Part shown: positions 9,195-21,154 of the stretch, piece after piece
Numbering within the stretch: position 1 is the stretch's first letter
How the letters are laid out: every line of letters starts with the position of its first letter
Assembly: GCA_038373865.1 (NCBI GenBank)
Contig: JAXGGA010003393.1
Coordinates: 1 to 64,000 of the forward strand
DNA from: Uloborus plumipes
Taxonomy: Eukaryota > Arthropoda > Arachnida > Araneae > Uloboridae
Direction of reading: 5' to 3'
Length of the DNA stretch: 64,000 nucleotides
The notes under the pieces: generated by a model
Database searches by the model: none
What the model was told of the DNA's origin: nothing
Seen by the model: the letters and a program-made list of their open reading frames with translations, nothing else
Position numbers and translations under genes: made by a program

Positions 9195-9385
9195 TGGCAG
9201 ATACGAACACTTTCATTTGAAAAGGGGTGAGAAGTAAAGGCGACGCACATCCCAATGCTTTCCGTTTTTATTCGCTTATCGCTTCCTTGTTGAGTGTCAC
9301 TTCACATTTCGCCCCAATTTCGAGGAAATCAGAAGAGACCTGGCGCGTGCGCAGAATCCAGGAAGGTCGTACGATAAAATACTAG
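9195..9385. repeat. Dispersed repeat B, copy 1
   Basis: Shared blocks with 60583-60803 include TTTATTCGCTT, TTCCTGGTTGAATGT/TTCCTTGTTGAGTGT, AATCAGAAGAGACCT, GCGCA and AAGG.CGTACG.TAAAAT. More distant copies lie at 39735, 46375 and 52371. All run in the same strand sense in this window. Class unknown; possibly a SINE- or MITE-like repeat. Confidence 0.7.
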
Positions 9386-9451
9386 ACACTATCTAAAATT
9401 GTCTCTAGTTCCATCTGCAACCAATCAAAACTATAAAGGTTTAACATACAC

Positions 9452-9772
9452 TGTAAAAAATAGATGTTCCTTTTACAGTTTAATGCAGCTAATTTTACAG
9501 TAATAAACTGTAAAATTGCTTGTTTCACAGTTTATTACTGTGCATTTTAAAGTTTTAAACTGGAATCTCTGCTGCCAGTATGACATTGTTGTTTTTACAT
9601 TATAACATAGCTAATTTTATGGTTAAATTGCTCATTTTACAGTAATAAACTGCAAAATTGCTAGTTTTACAGTGATAAACAGTAAAATAGCTAGTATTAC
9701 AGTTTATTGCTCTTTCACAGTTTTAAACTGGAACCTCGGTTGCCAGTATTATACTGTGAAAACAACAGTTTA
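9452..9772. repeat. TTTTACAGT dispersed repeat, copy 2 (dimeric)
   Basis: Starts at CACTGTAAAAAATAGATGTT and ends near TATTATACTGTGAAAACAAC. Two tandem monomers are readable, with the CAGCTAATTTT landmark at 9486 and a related TAGCTAATTTT near 9608. Confidence 0.8.
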
Positions 9773-9789
9773 TTTGTTTGCAGTGTGGA

Positions 9790-10130
9790 CAAATGTTGCA
9801 ACAGTACATTTACCACCGATTACACATTTGAGCATCTTCCAGCAAGGCAGAAGAATTCTTAATATGTACCCCGGCCCTCCTCTTCCATCATCAAGAATCC
9901 GTGTGCCGGAATTCAGGTTTCCGTGCAAACCGCTCCCCGGGAACCACCTTGGCACGCGATCCGACCATCATCGGCCCCCACCCCCACGACACCCCCTCTG
10001 CCTGACATTTTGCCCGGAATCTCGCGTCCCATCTCGCGGTATTCAATGACCGACCGGTCAAGATATCTCTGATTTCGTTCCCATTGTTTTTGGGGTGGGA
10101 ATGCCTCGGCTTTGTTTTCTTTTGTTTATT
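9790..10130. other. GC-rich block of unknown function
   Basis: Clearly GC-richer than its surroundings, with CCCCACCCCCACGACACCCC-type stretches and no repeat relatives in this window. A 125-codon ORF (9672-10049) starts inside the TTTTACAGT repeat and shows no recognisable domain, so I do not call a gene. It could be a regulatory element, an untranslated exon or chance. Confidence 0.3.
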
Positions 10131-13006
10131 TCTGTTGCGAATGGAATTCTTTGCCGTAGATAAAATGGAATGACGGAAAAGCGGAACGATTTTAAGTGGA
10201 AATAGAAGGACGATATATTTTTGTTGTTGCTTTTTACTCTCGTTCGTGGATGAGAAGCCTTTTTTCTGAAATGAATGAACAGACGGGTTTTTATTCTTTT
10301 AACTTGAAGATCATTTAGCTGTAAATAACGGTAGAGATTTCGAATGTTTCTCCGAACGTTTGAAATAAAACCACTTTTCTCTAAGAAGTATGATTTGGTA
10401 GATCCATATCATTGCCGAGTGAACCGTTCCCCAATATAGGTTGAACGATATCAAAGATCAGAATTACATTTCAAATGCTTTTCAAACTATAATCTGATGG
10501 TTCCAGATGTCAATGTCGTATTTTTCTGGTTCAAAACGTGTTTCCGTCTTTTGATACTTGATTAGATTTTTATGAAAAAAGTTTTTTTGTTTGAGGAATC
10601 AGTCAATGAGTTTTCTACGGATGATTGGTCAAAGAAATATGCAGTATTATTTTGACCTCACGTTTATTTAGGTAACAATAAGATCTAAAAACTTTTACTC
10701 ACCAGGGACAATGCTACAGTGACTGACACAAGTACGCTTTGTGGCACTTTCAACCAGAACTGATGCAATATTATTTGAAACCGAACCTCTTTTTAAAATT
10801 CGAACCTCTTAACTTGTTTTTAACTTCATTCAGTATTATACTGCAGCCAAGGTCATCCTTTTGCATTTTTATGCTAAATTTTATTCTTTGAAATTCGCCG
10901 GATGAGGGTGACACTGTTGATATGGAACGTCAAAAAGTATATTTAAAAAATATTAATAAACATTTTAAAAACGTTTATTGATGAAATATGTTTTGATGTT
11001 TATGCACGTGTATGATTATGATAAAAAATATTTCACCACCTTAGCAATAATTAAACGTGGAACATGTTTGTGTAAAAAATAACAATTTAAGCTTTTAATG
11101 AAAAGATGCAATAGTTATAGTGAATTTACTGAGTGGTCCAAATAAAACACAATATTTTTCAATGCTTAAGCATGCAATAGCATTCTTAACATTTAATCAG
11201 TTTCCCATGAAGTTTTTCAGTGGGCCGTCTGATTTCAAATAGCGTAGAATCACCCATACATTTTCACAATCTACAAGGCTCCAAAAGGCTCGTCGGACAA
11301 AATGAAAACAGTCTACAAAATTCTAATTAGATCCGATGGGATACTTCTTGCATTCACTGGACAATACCTTTGCACTGGACAATACCTTGTTTTAATCGAT
11401 CTAGTCACTAATTTTAAGGAATCAATACACAAAAACATTCTCTTTTCTTTGTTTATTTCGTAATTAATTCTCGAAAATAATTCAAATGAAATCAATCACG
11501 TCGAAAGGTAAAGTTTGAAAAGCAAAACTGCAGGCATATGTTTTTTGTTTATGAGCTTATAGACGCAAAGATAATCAACAAAAGCAGGTATTTACAATTT
11601 TCCTGATTGATGAAGCTACCTAAAGGAATCAATGCATATCATTTTATTTAAGTCAGTTTTACAACATTGAGTCTTCTCCATAAACTTATCTTTTCCACAC
11701 CTTTTATTTCTACATAACAAGCACTGGCTCTTATATTTAAATTGCGATCGATGTTTTGGCTTTAGAGCTGTTTTACCTGGTATTGTATTTCATTATTATT
11801 CATTCCTTTTCTCTTCATTAATGTCATCGGGCGTTCAATCCAATTATTTTCGAGGCCGTTTGCAAAAATAGAATTTTATATTAAAAGCCAGCTCACATAC
11901 AGAACCAGCGTTCGGAGCTCCTATTCAGTTTGGAATCCCTCCCTTTGATGTTGCCGTACAAAGGGGGAGAGAGAAACCTAAACAAAATTCTTGCTCAAAA
12001 TGAAATAGCAACGGAAACAAAACAAAATCAAAAACGAAACTTATTTTCTTTGGCATGTGATGGCTGGAGGAGAAAGAAAAAGTTCCGTCTTTGGAGAAAA
12101 AAAAAAGACGGTGGCCAAAATAAGGCAGAAAGACATAAAGGATGGAACTCGACTCAAATATAAGTTAAAGGTTATAAAGAGAATGAGAGAGCTCGCTGCT
12201 TTTTTTTTTCCTACAGTCAATTGAATGACGAAGAGTAGAAAATGTGAAAGAAGGAATTGATTGGATTGAAAGAGCCTCTTAATGGAGCTCTAGAGCTTTT
12301 ATTTAGTGTTTACAAACCTTCGATGAGCGTGGGTTTATGGAAGGATAGATGTTCTGTTTTGGCAAAAAAAGTCATATCAGCTAATTTTCGTATAAATTCT
12401 TCGTGTAATTTCTTTCTTGAATGTTTACTGAATTTTCTCGGCACAATCGGACAAATAACATTGTATGTTAAAGAACTTAAATAGTCGCATAAGAAATGCA
12501 TACAAGTCTATAAGAGCGACGGTGCGAAATACATTTAAGTGTGAAGTAGCAATAGTAAATTTTTGTTAGTGTTTTTGATGGGAGTTTTTATGTGCTTTCT
12601 ATTTTTATAAAAACATGATTGTTTCAAAATATTTTTAATTTTTAATAAATTATTCATAAATACTAAGTACATTCATTTACACTACGAAACCCCAAATGCG
12701 TTTGTATTTTCTGAATTTATAATTGCACATATTTGAATAAATATAGTACACTTGTTTAAATACTTATTCCGCTATGTAATTTAGCTCATCTTAATAAATG
12801 ATTAAAAATTTGTGTTTTAATATTTTGCGCTTTGCTTTGCTAGAAAATATAAATAGTAAGTTCACAGTATTTAAATCAAGCTAGATAGGTACTGGGAACG
12901 ATAGTGGAGAATATTCTTGAATTAGTCAGGGAATTATTAATTTTGTGAAAAAAAAAATGTATCGCCAAGTGCTCCAACTGAGCCAGTGTTCTAATTTGAT
13001 GCCCCA
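10131..13006. other. 2.9 kb AT-rich interval, no gene seen
   Basis: No mobile-element ends, RNA genes or credible coding segments are visible. Short ORFs (for example 11930-12163, lysine- and arginine-rich because of A-rich sequence) look accidental. Confidence 0.5.
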
Positions 13007-13262
13007 ATATCTGTACCTCAGAACCAGACTAACGTAAGTCTATTTTTGTAACTTTTCAGGGGAGGGGAAAAACGATTGTCGGATGCATGCAAAGGATGGG
13101 ACTCGCGCTCTTTTAATGCAGCTAAATAATTATGAAGGAATTTGTTTCAAAGAAAAACGTTTTCATGGGTCGATGCGGAATAAGATTCTGCATACAATGC
13201 ACTAATAAAGTGAAAATCGCCATTTTTGGACTTACGTCCTTCTGGTTCTGAGGTACAGATAT
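13007..13262. mobile_element. 256-bp MITE, CTGTACCTCAGAACCAG ends
   Basis: Inverted ends ATATCTGTACCTCAGAACCAG and its complement at 13240-13262, extending to about 34 bp with a few mismatches (ACGTAAGTC is also shared). No coding capacity. Superfamily cannot be settled from the short AT flanks. Confidence 0.7.
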
Positions 13263-14360
13263 CGTTTTGGAATTTTTGGCAACGTATAGCGGCTTTTGAG
13301 TTAAGGAGCGTAATAGAACTTCTAAAAGAGCAAGTAGAATTGCTAAAAATTTTATAGTGCTATAATGTCTCGTTGAACGTGATTTTATTTATTTATTATA
13401 TTTATTTTTATTTATATATTTTCAACCCTATAACATTTGTAACGACTGTGAAACGTTTTAACTGTCGGCATGAAAAATCGAAAGAGAAAAAAGTCTCAAG
13501 TAAAATGATATCTTTATAGAATTTCAATAACTACCTAACAAATCAGTTTTGATTTGGAAATGTATAATATGTTTTGTTCAATGAACATAATTTCAATGTG
13601 GTTACTTTATTTTTCACAGAACTCGAAACTTAAGACGCGACAAATGCGAACCAATTCTTTCAAGAACAGTCTGAAGGAAAGTAAGTCAGTGTATAAAACA
13701 AGGAATAGAGTTCTGCTTTCTTTAGGCAAAAATGCGTAAATCAAGACGACAATCCTGAAGCATTTTAGAGTAGGAAAATCTACAAAAAAATATCAGATGA
13801 CATGAAGGGACATTTTCTGCATACAAAAAGAAAGTGCCAATAAAAAGAAAGAGGCTAGGAGTGTGCAAATATGGCTCTCTTTCTTATACTAAGGTGCTTT
13901 CAAAGTCAAAATGTTTAAAATGGTCTAGAATAAAGAAAGAAAAACTGGTGTGTTTTACCATCAGCAGCCTTGGCACATGTAGGACAGTTTTTTGTTTTAA
14001 ACATCTCAATTTCCCAAAACTATGCTGATGCTATAAAGCCGCATTAACACATGACGTTGCTGATAGTTCTGTAATAAATGATACACTGTTACAACTTCGG
14101 GTTGAATATGGCGTTTTTTAGGGTGAAACGTTGTAGCACCTATGGTACCTCCTGCAGGCACTTCATAGGGAGTCAAACGGAACCGTATGTCTCCCTTTAG
14201 GATGTCATAGAGGGCAGTAGGTTACCGTATGAAGCTTAATGGCCCCTTTAAAGGTTTCATAGGGAGTCAAACGACACCTTTTAAGGGCTGCCGCTGGTGT
14301 ACAACGTAAAAGATGCCGTATGCGACTCGCAGTATTAACCTTGTACGATACATGATGGAC
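13263..14360. other. Interval without gene; short internal repeat
   Basis: Mostly AT-rich. At 14160-14290 the phrase CATAGGGAGTCAAACG occurs twice (about 14165 and 14258) next to two further CATAGAG/TTTCATAG variants, so this is a small degenerate tandem repeat. No gene is supported. Confidence 0.45.
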
Positions 14361-14735
14361 GCTATATTGTCTTTTGCTAGAGCTGAATAATCATTTAAGG
14401 AATGCCTTTAGTAAAGGCGGACGTATATTCAGAAAAAAATACGAGGATTATAAGATAAGAATGGCAACATAGGGAATATTTTGTGCTATATTGTGTTTTG
14501 CTAGAGCTGATTAATCATTTAAAGAAAGCCTTTAGTAAAGACGGACGTATATTCAGAAAAAAAAAATACAAGGATTATAAGATAAGAATGGTAACATAGG
14601 GACTATTTTGTCTACGCTATATTGTGTTTTGCTAGAGCTGAGTAATCATTTAAGGAAAACCTTTAGTAAAGGCGGACGTATATTCAGAAAAAAAAATACG
14701 AGGAGTATAAGATAAGAATGGCAACATAGGTAATG
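14361..14735. repeat. Tandem repeat, three copies of about 125-131 bp
   Basis: Copies begin at GCTATATTGT at 14361, 14485 and 14616. Each has TTTTGCTAGAGCTGA, AATCATTTAA, CCTTTAGTAAAG, CGGACGTATATTCAGAAAAA and ATAAGATAAGAATGG in order. Copies differ by small changes. Confidence 0.9.
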
Positions 14736-16799
14736 TTTTTAGGCTTTTAAAAGAATTTTCAATTTTCCCGCTTTATTTTGGGTTTGTAAATAGCAAATCT
14801 TAGTAATAGCGATTATGCGTATGAAAAAATAATTCATTAGAAATACATATAAGGAAGCTTCGTGACGGCTAGAAAATACTACTTTTTAATTAACATGACA
14901 TTTATCACAAAAAAATATAAAAAAATAATGCCAGTCGTGAATAGTAGGTATTCAAAATGGTTTATTCTATAATTTCTTTAAACTTTTTTGCCTGTTAGAC
15001 TCTGAAGAAGAATTTACCACGTTCACTTCAAAATTAATTGAATTCAACTACCACATGGTATTTAAATCTATTCATCTGTCTAATTTTGCTCGAATATCCT
15101 CGTGAATGTCATTTTATGACATTTACTGAACCTGGAAACGAGTGCAGAAACAACCTACATAATAAAAGAGGGAAAGAACATAAAAATTAAAACAAAGGAA
15201 TGAAATTTTTCACTTTTTCGAACAACAAATTCCTCCCGGCAACAAAGAAGAAAAGAATTTTTCAATCTGCTTTAGAGAAAGGAGGGAAAAAAGAATGACG
15301 CGATAAGGAAGTAAAGAAATACAGGTAACTTTCACCTTATTTGCATGTTTTTTTTTGAATATATTACGAGAATATTTTTGAATTATCCGCTTTGTAGAAA
15401 GGAATAGAGTCGAGTTTCATTTTTTCTAAAAGCAATTACAAAAGGTATGAAATATCAGTTGTGGATCTTGTCTTATATTTTATTTTTATTTTATTATTGT
15501 TTTAATGCATCATTAAATGAATTCGTTTTTCTTATGTTTCGACTTAGGGTAACAATTGAAGGGCTTGGAGAATGATGGCGCTATGTTACATTTTGAAAAA
15601 TGAGCACTTTGGATAATGGTAAGCAATGGGTACAGGTAAGCAAATAAAACTTGGTACATGAAAAAGTAGATGTCATTAGACCAGTTTCATACGCACACTA
15701 ACGACAAAACCAGAAAACAAAAAAGCTGCAACAACTGCAACAATAAAACTTTGAACTTTAATTACTCATAATTTCTGTTTTGTCACTTAACCCCTTCATC
15801 TCCCAAGCCCTTCAATTTTGACGTAATTTAGACCAGCCATTTCTCAGCCTGTGGCCCGGTGGACCGGCACCGGTCAGCAGACAAAAATGACCCGTCTCAG
15901 AGATTTCAAGTTGTCCAAGTTAAATAAAAAATCTTTACTAAAAGAAAATATAAAAGTATAATATCCCAGTGACAGATATGTTACGTAACTTCTATGATTA
16001 GTTTTCATACTTGTCTACGATTTTTCGGAACTATTTAATAAATAATGTATAGTTAATACAGTAATTATTTATCTTTATATTTAATTATTTTTCGTGACAG
16101 CTCTTCAATATCAAGTAAAGTTACATTTATTTATCATAATTGCTATTATTTTTTGTAAACCAGGGGGCCCCGCCCCCCGCTCGCTTCGATCGCCAACCCG
16201 AATACGGCATCTCCGCTGATAAAGAGAATAATGACCCCCCTCCTATTTTTAAGAAAAATAATCATTTTATATAACTGAAATGCTCACATTCCCTTTAAAA
16301 GTACAGTAACACTTCCTTTGCAATTTTACAATTTAAAATAATTCGCCAAATAAATAAAAGATCTTGATCCTAGTTAAACCATCAAAATTAAACAAAAAGG
16401 AGCACAAAATTGTAGCCAGATTAGTTACACGTCTAGAGAAAATTTTACGACGAAACAGCATTCGTAATTTGTATTTGTCTTAAATAAAACTGTCGCTACA
16501 CCACAAAAAGAAGTTGCTCCTGAAAATTGTATGAGCTTCGTGTCTACATAAAACATCAAAAGTGTTTTTTCTTTCTTCGGCGGAGGGTGTCTCCGTCTAT
16601 GTTTGGGAAGGGAGGAGGGTCATCCTAATTTACCGCCCCGTGTGACACCCGTGCAAGGAACGTCACTGCATCAGGCACATTGTTGAAATATCTTTCTAAG
16701 TAATATACAGTGTATTACAGTCCTCTATAGTGAAATTCTTGGATCACATATAAATCAGCACTTTTCCCACTGAAAAACTGCAGAAAAATCCAATAAGTC
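14736..16799. other. 2 kb interval without gene
   Basis: AT-rich. Near 15831 the sequence GACCAGCCATTTCTCAGCCT followed by GTGGCCC resembles a hAT-type terminal sequence, but no partner end was found. Short GC-rich pieces at 16160-16240 and 16580-16670 look like repeat fragments of unknown type. Confidence 0.4.
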
Positions 16800-17095
16800 C
16801 ACATGATCTATAACGCTAAATATCAATTCAAATTCATTCAGCACAAAATGTCCCCGTGACATTAATAAACGACAAACCAGAAACTCGCTCTTTGCAAATC
16901 GTAAATTATTCCCAATTTGGCTGGAGAAATAATTGGCTACAATTTCCTTTGATCACATTCCTCGCGACAGTCGCTTTGTTTGGCGAAGGCAAGAAAACTT
17001 GGCACTTTCAAAGGCATTCAATTTCAAATGTGCCGCCAACGCTAACAAAGCTAATCAGTTTGCAATGAAAGCGAAAAGAGTGCCAGAAATAAAAA
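16800..17095. promoter_or_regulatory. Candidate regulatory block (weak)
   Basis: Dense in animal transcription-factor-like words: CCTTTGATC (TCF/LEF-like), AACAAAG (Sox-like), AAATAATTGG, GCTAATCA, ATTAATAAACGAC. The composition is more balanced than the flanks and no repeat copies are seen here. Motif matches alone are weak evidence; conservation would be needed. Confidence 0.25.
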
Positions 17096-17299
17096 TTAAG
17101 TGAAAGTTGAATGCAGTTCTTTTCGTCGAAATGCATCAGGCGTATCTTGAAAAGTACATGAAAAAGCTTTATTCCAATCAAAAGTATTTTTGCTGCCGCT
17201 CTTTGCTTCTGTCTCTTCGAATAATAGCCACTCTCAATAGCAGACGTCTCGTGCTTAGTTTTATTTTCGATTTCGTTGTCTTAGTGTGACGCTTTTCAA

Positions 17300-18464
17300 A
17301 GGGATCTTACTTTTTATTCCTTACTTTACAGGTGGTGAAACTGCCTTTTTCAACTACTTAATCTTTCAGTTACTTATTTATTTATTTTAAATTTTTAAAC
17401 CTGCGACAGACCTAAGCATAACTGTCGGCGGTCCTTGTCTGAAAGCCTAATAAAGTTTAGAACAGTATTTGAAACAATTAAAATTACTAGCAGTATTTTC
17501 AACTACAACGTCATAAAGTCCGGGACAGGTTTTTATGTGGTCACCACTCATGTAGAAATTAATTAAGCACAGTTGGCAAGTTGAGGAAATCCTACACATG
17601 AAATAAAGTTGCTAAAAATGCTAAATCTGAGAATTTGTTGTAAGAACATAAGTTATGTTTCTGGTATTGGTAGATTCGTATTATACTCGCATTTATTTTC
17701 ATGTTAGAGATGCTTAAGATGTTAAAATAATTTGCAAAGAGAAGCTAAAATGGAAAATATTTTTATTTGCTCTCTGTTTGGTGACTTTTTGCTCTCTTTG
17801 CTAACTTAAGTTACTTTTTTATCAAGAGATCAGTACATTACAAACAAAACCAAACTGTTTACTTATTACTTAACTCAGAAAAAAATATTCAAAAAAAAAA
17901 AAAAGGTACTTTTCAAGTTTTATCTCAAAAAAAAAAAAAGATTGAAAATCATTCATTCTACAAAATTAAACCGTAAAGTATCGCAAAATTTTGCAAGTTC
18001 TCTTAGCAACATATATATAAAACACCAAATTCTATTTTCACTCGATGTAGGAGAAAAACAACTGAAAGATTTAGCCTCCTGGAGAAACCTTGATCTGAGT
18101 ACCTCGAACAAGCGACATTTAAATCCTATTTTCTCTTCAACTTTGGAGGCCGTTTTATTGCTGTTGCGAACTGGGGCTCGGAAATTGAAGCCGAAAATAC
18201 CATTAATGTCAGTGCCAGGCTACTCTTAACCGTAACCGGTCTCAACGTAGACAATGAAGAATTGTCACCTGCCTTCATCAATCTCTCCCTTAAGATTATA
18301 TATTTTGAGGCGACTAAAAGTTTCCCCCGAAAAGTCAGTACTCCAATCCCTCGCTGCATCAAAGTATCCGGTCTTTTCTTTTTTTTTCATTGATTTTACC
18401 TTCAGAAAACAATAGTAGGACTGCTGAATGCAAGAATGGAACAAAAATTGTTTGTTTTGACTAC
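17300..18464. other. AT-rich interval, no gene seen
   Basis: A-runs at 17880-17940 and short ORFs only. Nothing supported. Confidence 0.45.
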
Positions 18465-18469
18465 GCTGT

Positions 18470-18630
18470 AAAAAATAAATATTGTTTTTACAGTATAATA
18501 CAGCTAATTTTATAGTAATAAACTGTAAAATCCCCAACTTTACAGTACTAAACTGTAAAATTGCTAATTTTACAGTTTATTATTGTGCATTTTACAGTTT
18601 TAAACTCTAACCTCTGCTGCCAGTATTATA
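18470..18630. repeat. TTTTACAGT repeat, copy 3, left part
   Basis: First monomer of a dimeric copy, ending at CCAGTATTATA where a transposon is inserted. It continues at 19216. Confidence 0.85.
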
Positions 18631-19215
18631 CAGGGTTATTCTAAATGATGGACCCCTTTTTAAAAATTCATATTTATTAAAGTACAAATCCGAAAGGAAC
18701 AATCTTTATTGCAATGTAAAGATGAAATTTCAAATTTTTTTTAGTGCAAAATTTTTTTCTGAAGCTGCAAAAAGAGGGCGCACCAGTAGAGTTTGCACCG
18801 GATTAGATTATAATTTGATTTACTGGCGCAGCTGAGGAAAATGGCGACCGTGGACCAAAAGGTTTTCTGCGTTCTTCAGTTTGTAAAAACTGCGTCACAA
18901 ATTTTAGTGCAGCGGGCATTTCGTGCCAAATTTGGAATTAAAGTCCCAACTAAAAAAAGCATAAGCCGTTGGTTTAAGCAGACTGGTAGTGTTTGTAAAA
19001 GGAAAAGCAGAGGAAGACCGCCTGTGTCACAAGAAGAAGTCACACGTGTGGTGAGGAGAAGTCAGCACGCGGTGGACACATTGAACATTTATGTTTATAT
19101 ATGAACAAAAATTTCAAATCTCCCCTTTCCGTTGATATAAAGATTGTTAATTTTTTTTGAAAACTTTAATAAATATGAATTTTTAAAAAGGGGTCCATCA
19201 TTTAGAATAACCCTG
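18631..19215 (+). mobile_element. Tc1/mariner-type deletion derivative with 53-bp TIRs
   Basis: Perfect 53-bp inverted ends starting CAGGGTTATTCTAAATGATG, flanked by TA at 18629-18630 and 19216-19217. It is inserted exactly in a TATTATACTGTTG site of the TTTTACAGT repeat; removing it and one TA restores the continuous repeat. Only 585 bp long, with the N-terminal end of a transposase fused to its extreme C-terminus, so the catalytic middle is deleted. Confidence 0.92.
18841..19103 (+). pseudogene. Truncated DUF4817-type transposase
   Basis: Starts ATG at 18841 (MATVDQKVFCVLQF). It contains the helix-turn-helix-like segment VQRAFRAKFGIKVPTKKSI, then SRWFKQTGSV and RGRPPVSQEEV, a pattern typical of arthropod transposase N-termini annotated DUF4817. 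After VVRRSQ the frame changes: the alternative frame reads ARGGHIEHLCLYM and stops, resembling the family's C-terminus. No catalytic domain remains, so it encodes at most a DNA-binding fragment. Confidence 0.8.
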
Positions 19216-19384
19216 TACTGTTGTTTTTACAGTATAATACAGCTAACTTTTACAACAATGAACTGTGAAATTGCTTGCTTTACAGAAAGAAACTAAAATT
19301 CTTAGTTTTACAGTTAATTATCGTGCATTTGACAGTTTTCAATTGGAATTTCGGCTGCCAGAATTATACTGTAAAAACAACAGT
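19216..19384. repeat. TTTTACAGT repeat, copy 3, right part
   Basis: Second monomer of the copy interrupted at 18631-19215, ending near ATACTGTAAAAACAACAGTA. Confidence 0.85.
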
Positions 19385-19604
19385 ATGAAATCCTTCTTTT
19401 ATTCAAGCTTTTCTTAGTTCGGATATCAAAAGCATAAATTATTTTTTTACTGACTTTATACAGAGACGGTTGGTACATAAATACAAGTTTTAATTCTCCA
19501 AAGATAGAAGCTTAGATAGTGAAGGTGTGATTATAACATGTACACTGCTCAAGATGAACGCTGGAAAAATTTATGTGTTGGTTAATAAATTCACTTACCC
19601 ACCA

Positions 19605-20170
19605 TACCGTAAAATACACTGTTAAAAATGTTCCTGAAATTTTACGGTAAAAGTTACTGGCATCCATGTTGCCATTAACTTTTACCGTAAAATATTTTTT
19701 TACTGTAAAATTTTACGGAAGAGTAAACGAGAATTAAAAACCGCGAGATATGAACGACAAGGATAGAACGCGGGACCCAATTTTTCCACACTGCTTTACC
19801 TTACTATCCACGGTACCAGATGAGACACATCAGGAGAGTGGAAATAGGGTGTCATCTGCATTTCACAGTAAGTCACGTGGTGATCAATTGACTCTGCCAT
19901 CGCAGTTTTTTATCGGTATAATTCACTGTAAAAATTTTCTGTACGGTAAACGCTGCATTTTCACTAACATTTACCATAAAAGCTTCCTGAATTTTTAACA
20001 GTGTAGGACGTATCGGAACAGCGAGGTGAAAAGGAACAAGGCTTCCAAGTCCTACAAAAAATTCACCATTAATGTCATTTTGGGTATTTTTCGTTCTTAA
20101 TTTATTTTTAGAAAGGTTTTATCACAAGGAATTAAGAAATTAAGTTTGGCCATTTTAAGGTTTTGTGTTA
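19605..20170. repeat. Relic of CCGTAAAA-ended element, split by a MITE
   Basis: TACCGTAAAA at 19605 continues after the MITE as GTATCGGAACAGCGAGGTGA, GAACAAGGCTTCC, CATT.TGGGTATTTTTCG and AGAAAGGTTTTATCA. This parallels 22065-22210 in order. It is an older, diverged copy of the element at 22067-23356. Confidence 0.7.
19617..20003. mobile_element. MITE with CACTGTTAAAAAT ends
   Basis: Inverted ends CACTGTTAAAAAT flanked by TA on both sides (19615-19616, 20004-20005). The interior holds several TTTTACCGTAAAA-like inverted blocks. It is nested inside the CCGTAAAA-ended relic. A small ORF inside (19750-19998) has no recognisable product. Confidence 0.8.
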
Positions 20171-20401
20171 AGCTAGCACATTTGACTAATGCGCAGCTCT
20201 TCACGTGCAGAGGCATGTTACATCATGTTTTTCAATTCTGCAAAACTTTGTATGTAATTACAGACCTTTTCGAGTTCTAAACCCATGGAAAGTATTTTTT
20301 ACTCTGGCTTTTACAAAAGTCTATTGTTTTCAGAATCACGAATTCTTCCGTTTTGGTTAAAGTAGAGAATTTCTCAAAAAGTGACGGATGTAGTATTTAC
20401 A

Positions 20402-20548
20402 CTCCAAAAAATGGATGTTATTTTTACAGCATAATATAGGTAATTTTATAGTCATTTTACAGTATTAAACTAAAATTGCTAGTTTCGCAGTTTATTACTG
20501 TGCGTTTTACAGTTTAAACTGGAACATCTGCTGATAGTGTTATACTAA
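20402..20548. repeat. TTTTACAGT repeat, copy 4 (single monomer)
   Basis: CTCCAAAAAATGGATGTTAT start, TTTTTACAGCATAATATAGG, TTACTGTGCGTTTTACAG and AACTGGAACATCTGCTG in the family order; only one monomer. Confidence 0.75.
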
Positions 20549-20739
20549 TTATAATAAGGTTAACAAAAAATATATAACTCTCCTAATCATTTAGTTTTAT
20601 AAAATTTTTTAAAACCCAAACTGATTATTCCATATCAGCCAATTTCGACTTACATAACAAACTTTTACTACCAAAAGCGGAAGCATAACCTATTAAATAA
20701 ATGCATAAAACTTGTCTGATTTTATGCAGAAACAGTAGA

Positions 20740-20990
20740 GCCTTAATTACACATTGTCAAACATTCGCAGCGCTGAAGAAGCGGGGATATTTGGCTCGAA
20801 AGTAATCCTCAAACAAATCATTAAAGATTGAAGTAATTATGCTCAACAGCAAAAGCGAATAATTTTTCGCCAGCCTAATTCAAAACTTGTTAATTACGGC
20901 AACGTGTGAGGAACGGGGCTCATTATGAGTTAAGTTCATTCAGAAAAATGGCGCCAAGCGCTGTTGGAAGAACGTGGACTATTCTTAAAT
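20740..20990. promoter_or_regulatory. Candidate regulatory block (weak)
   Basis: Several TTAATTA/TAATTAC homeodomain cores (about 20743, 20835, 20890), with GGCGCCAAGCGCTGTTGG and a composition more balanced than the flanks. No coding potential. Evidence is motif density only. Confidence 0.22.
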
Positions 20991-21154
20991 GTGTGATAAC
21001 GGGATATAGTAAGAGTTTTTAATGGAAAATACCTTTAAAGTAGGAAGCGAAGGGGGAGATAGTACTTAATTACTAGTTTTCTTCTTTTTTATGCTTGTAT
21101 TTTAACGGGAAAAAATATATTCATATAAAATTTCTTTTTTATACTCTTTTACTA

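Noticed and set aside
9672..10049. 125-codon ORF as a gene
   Set aside because: The first third lies in the TTTTACAGT repeat and the proline-rich end comes from C-rich DNA; no known domain.
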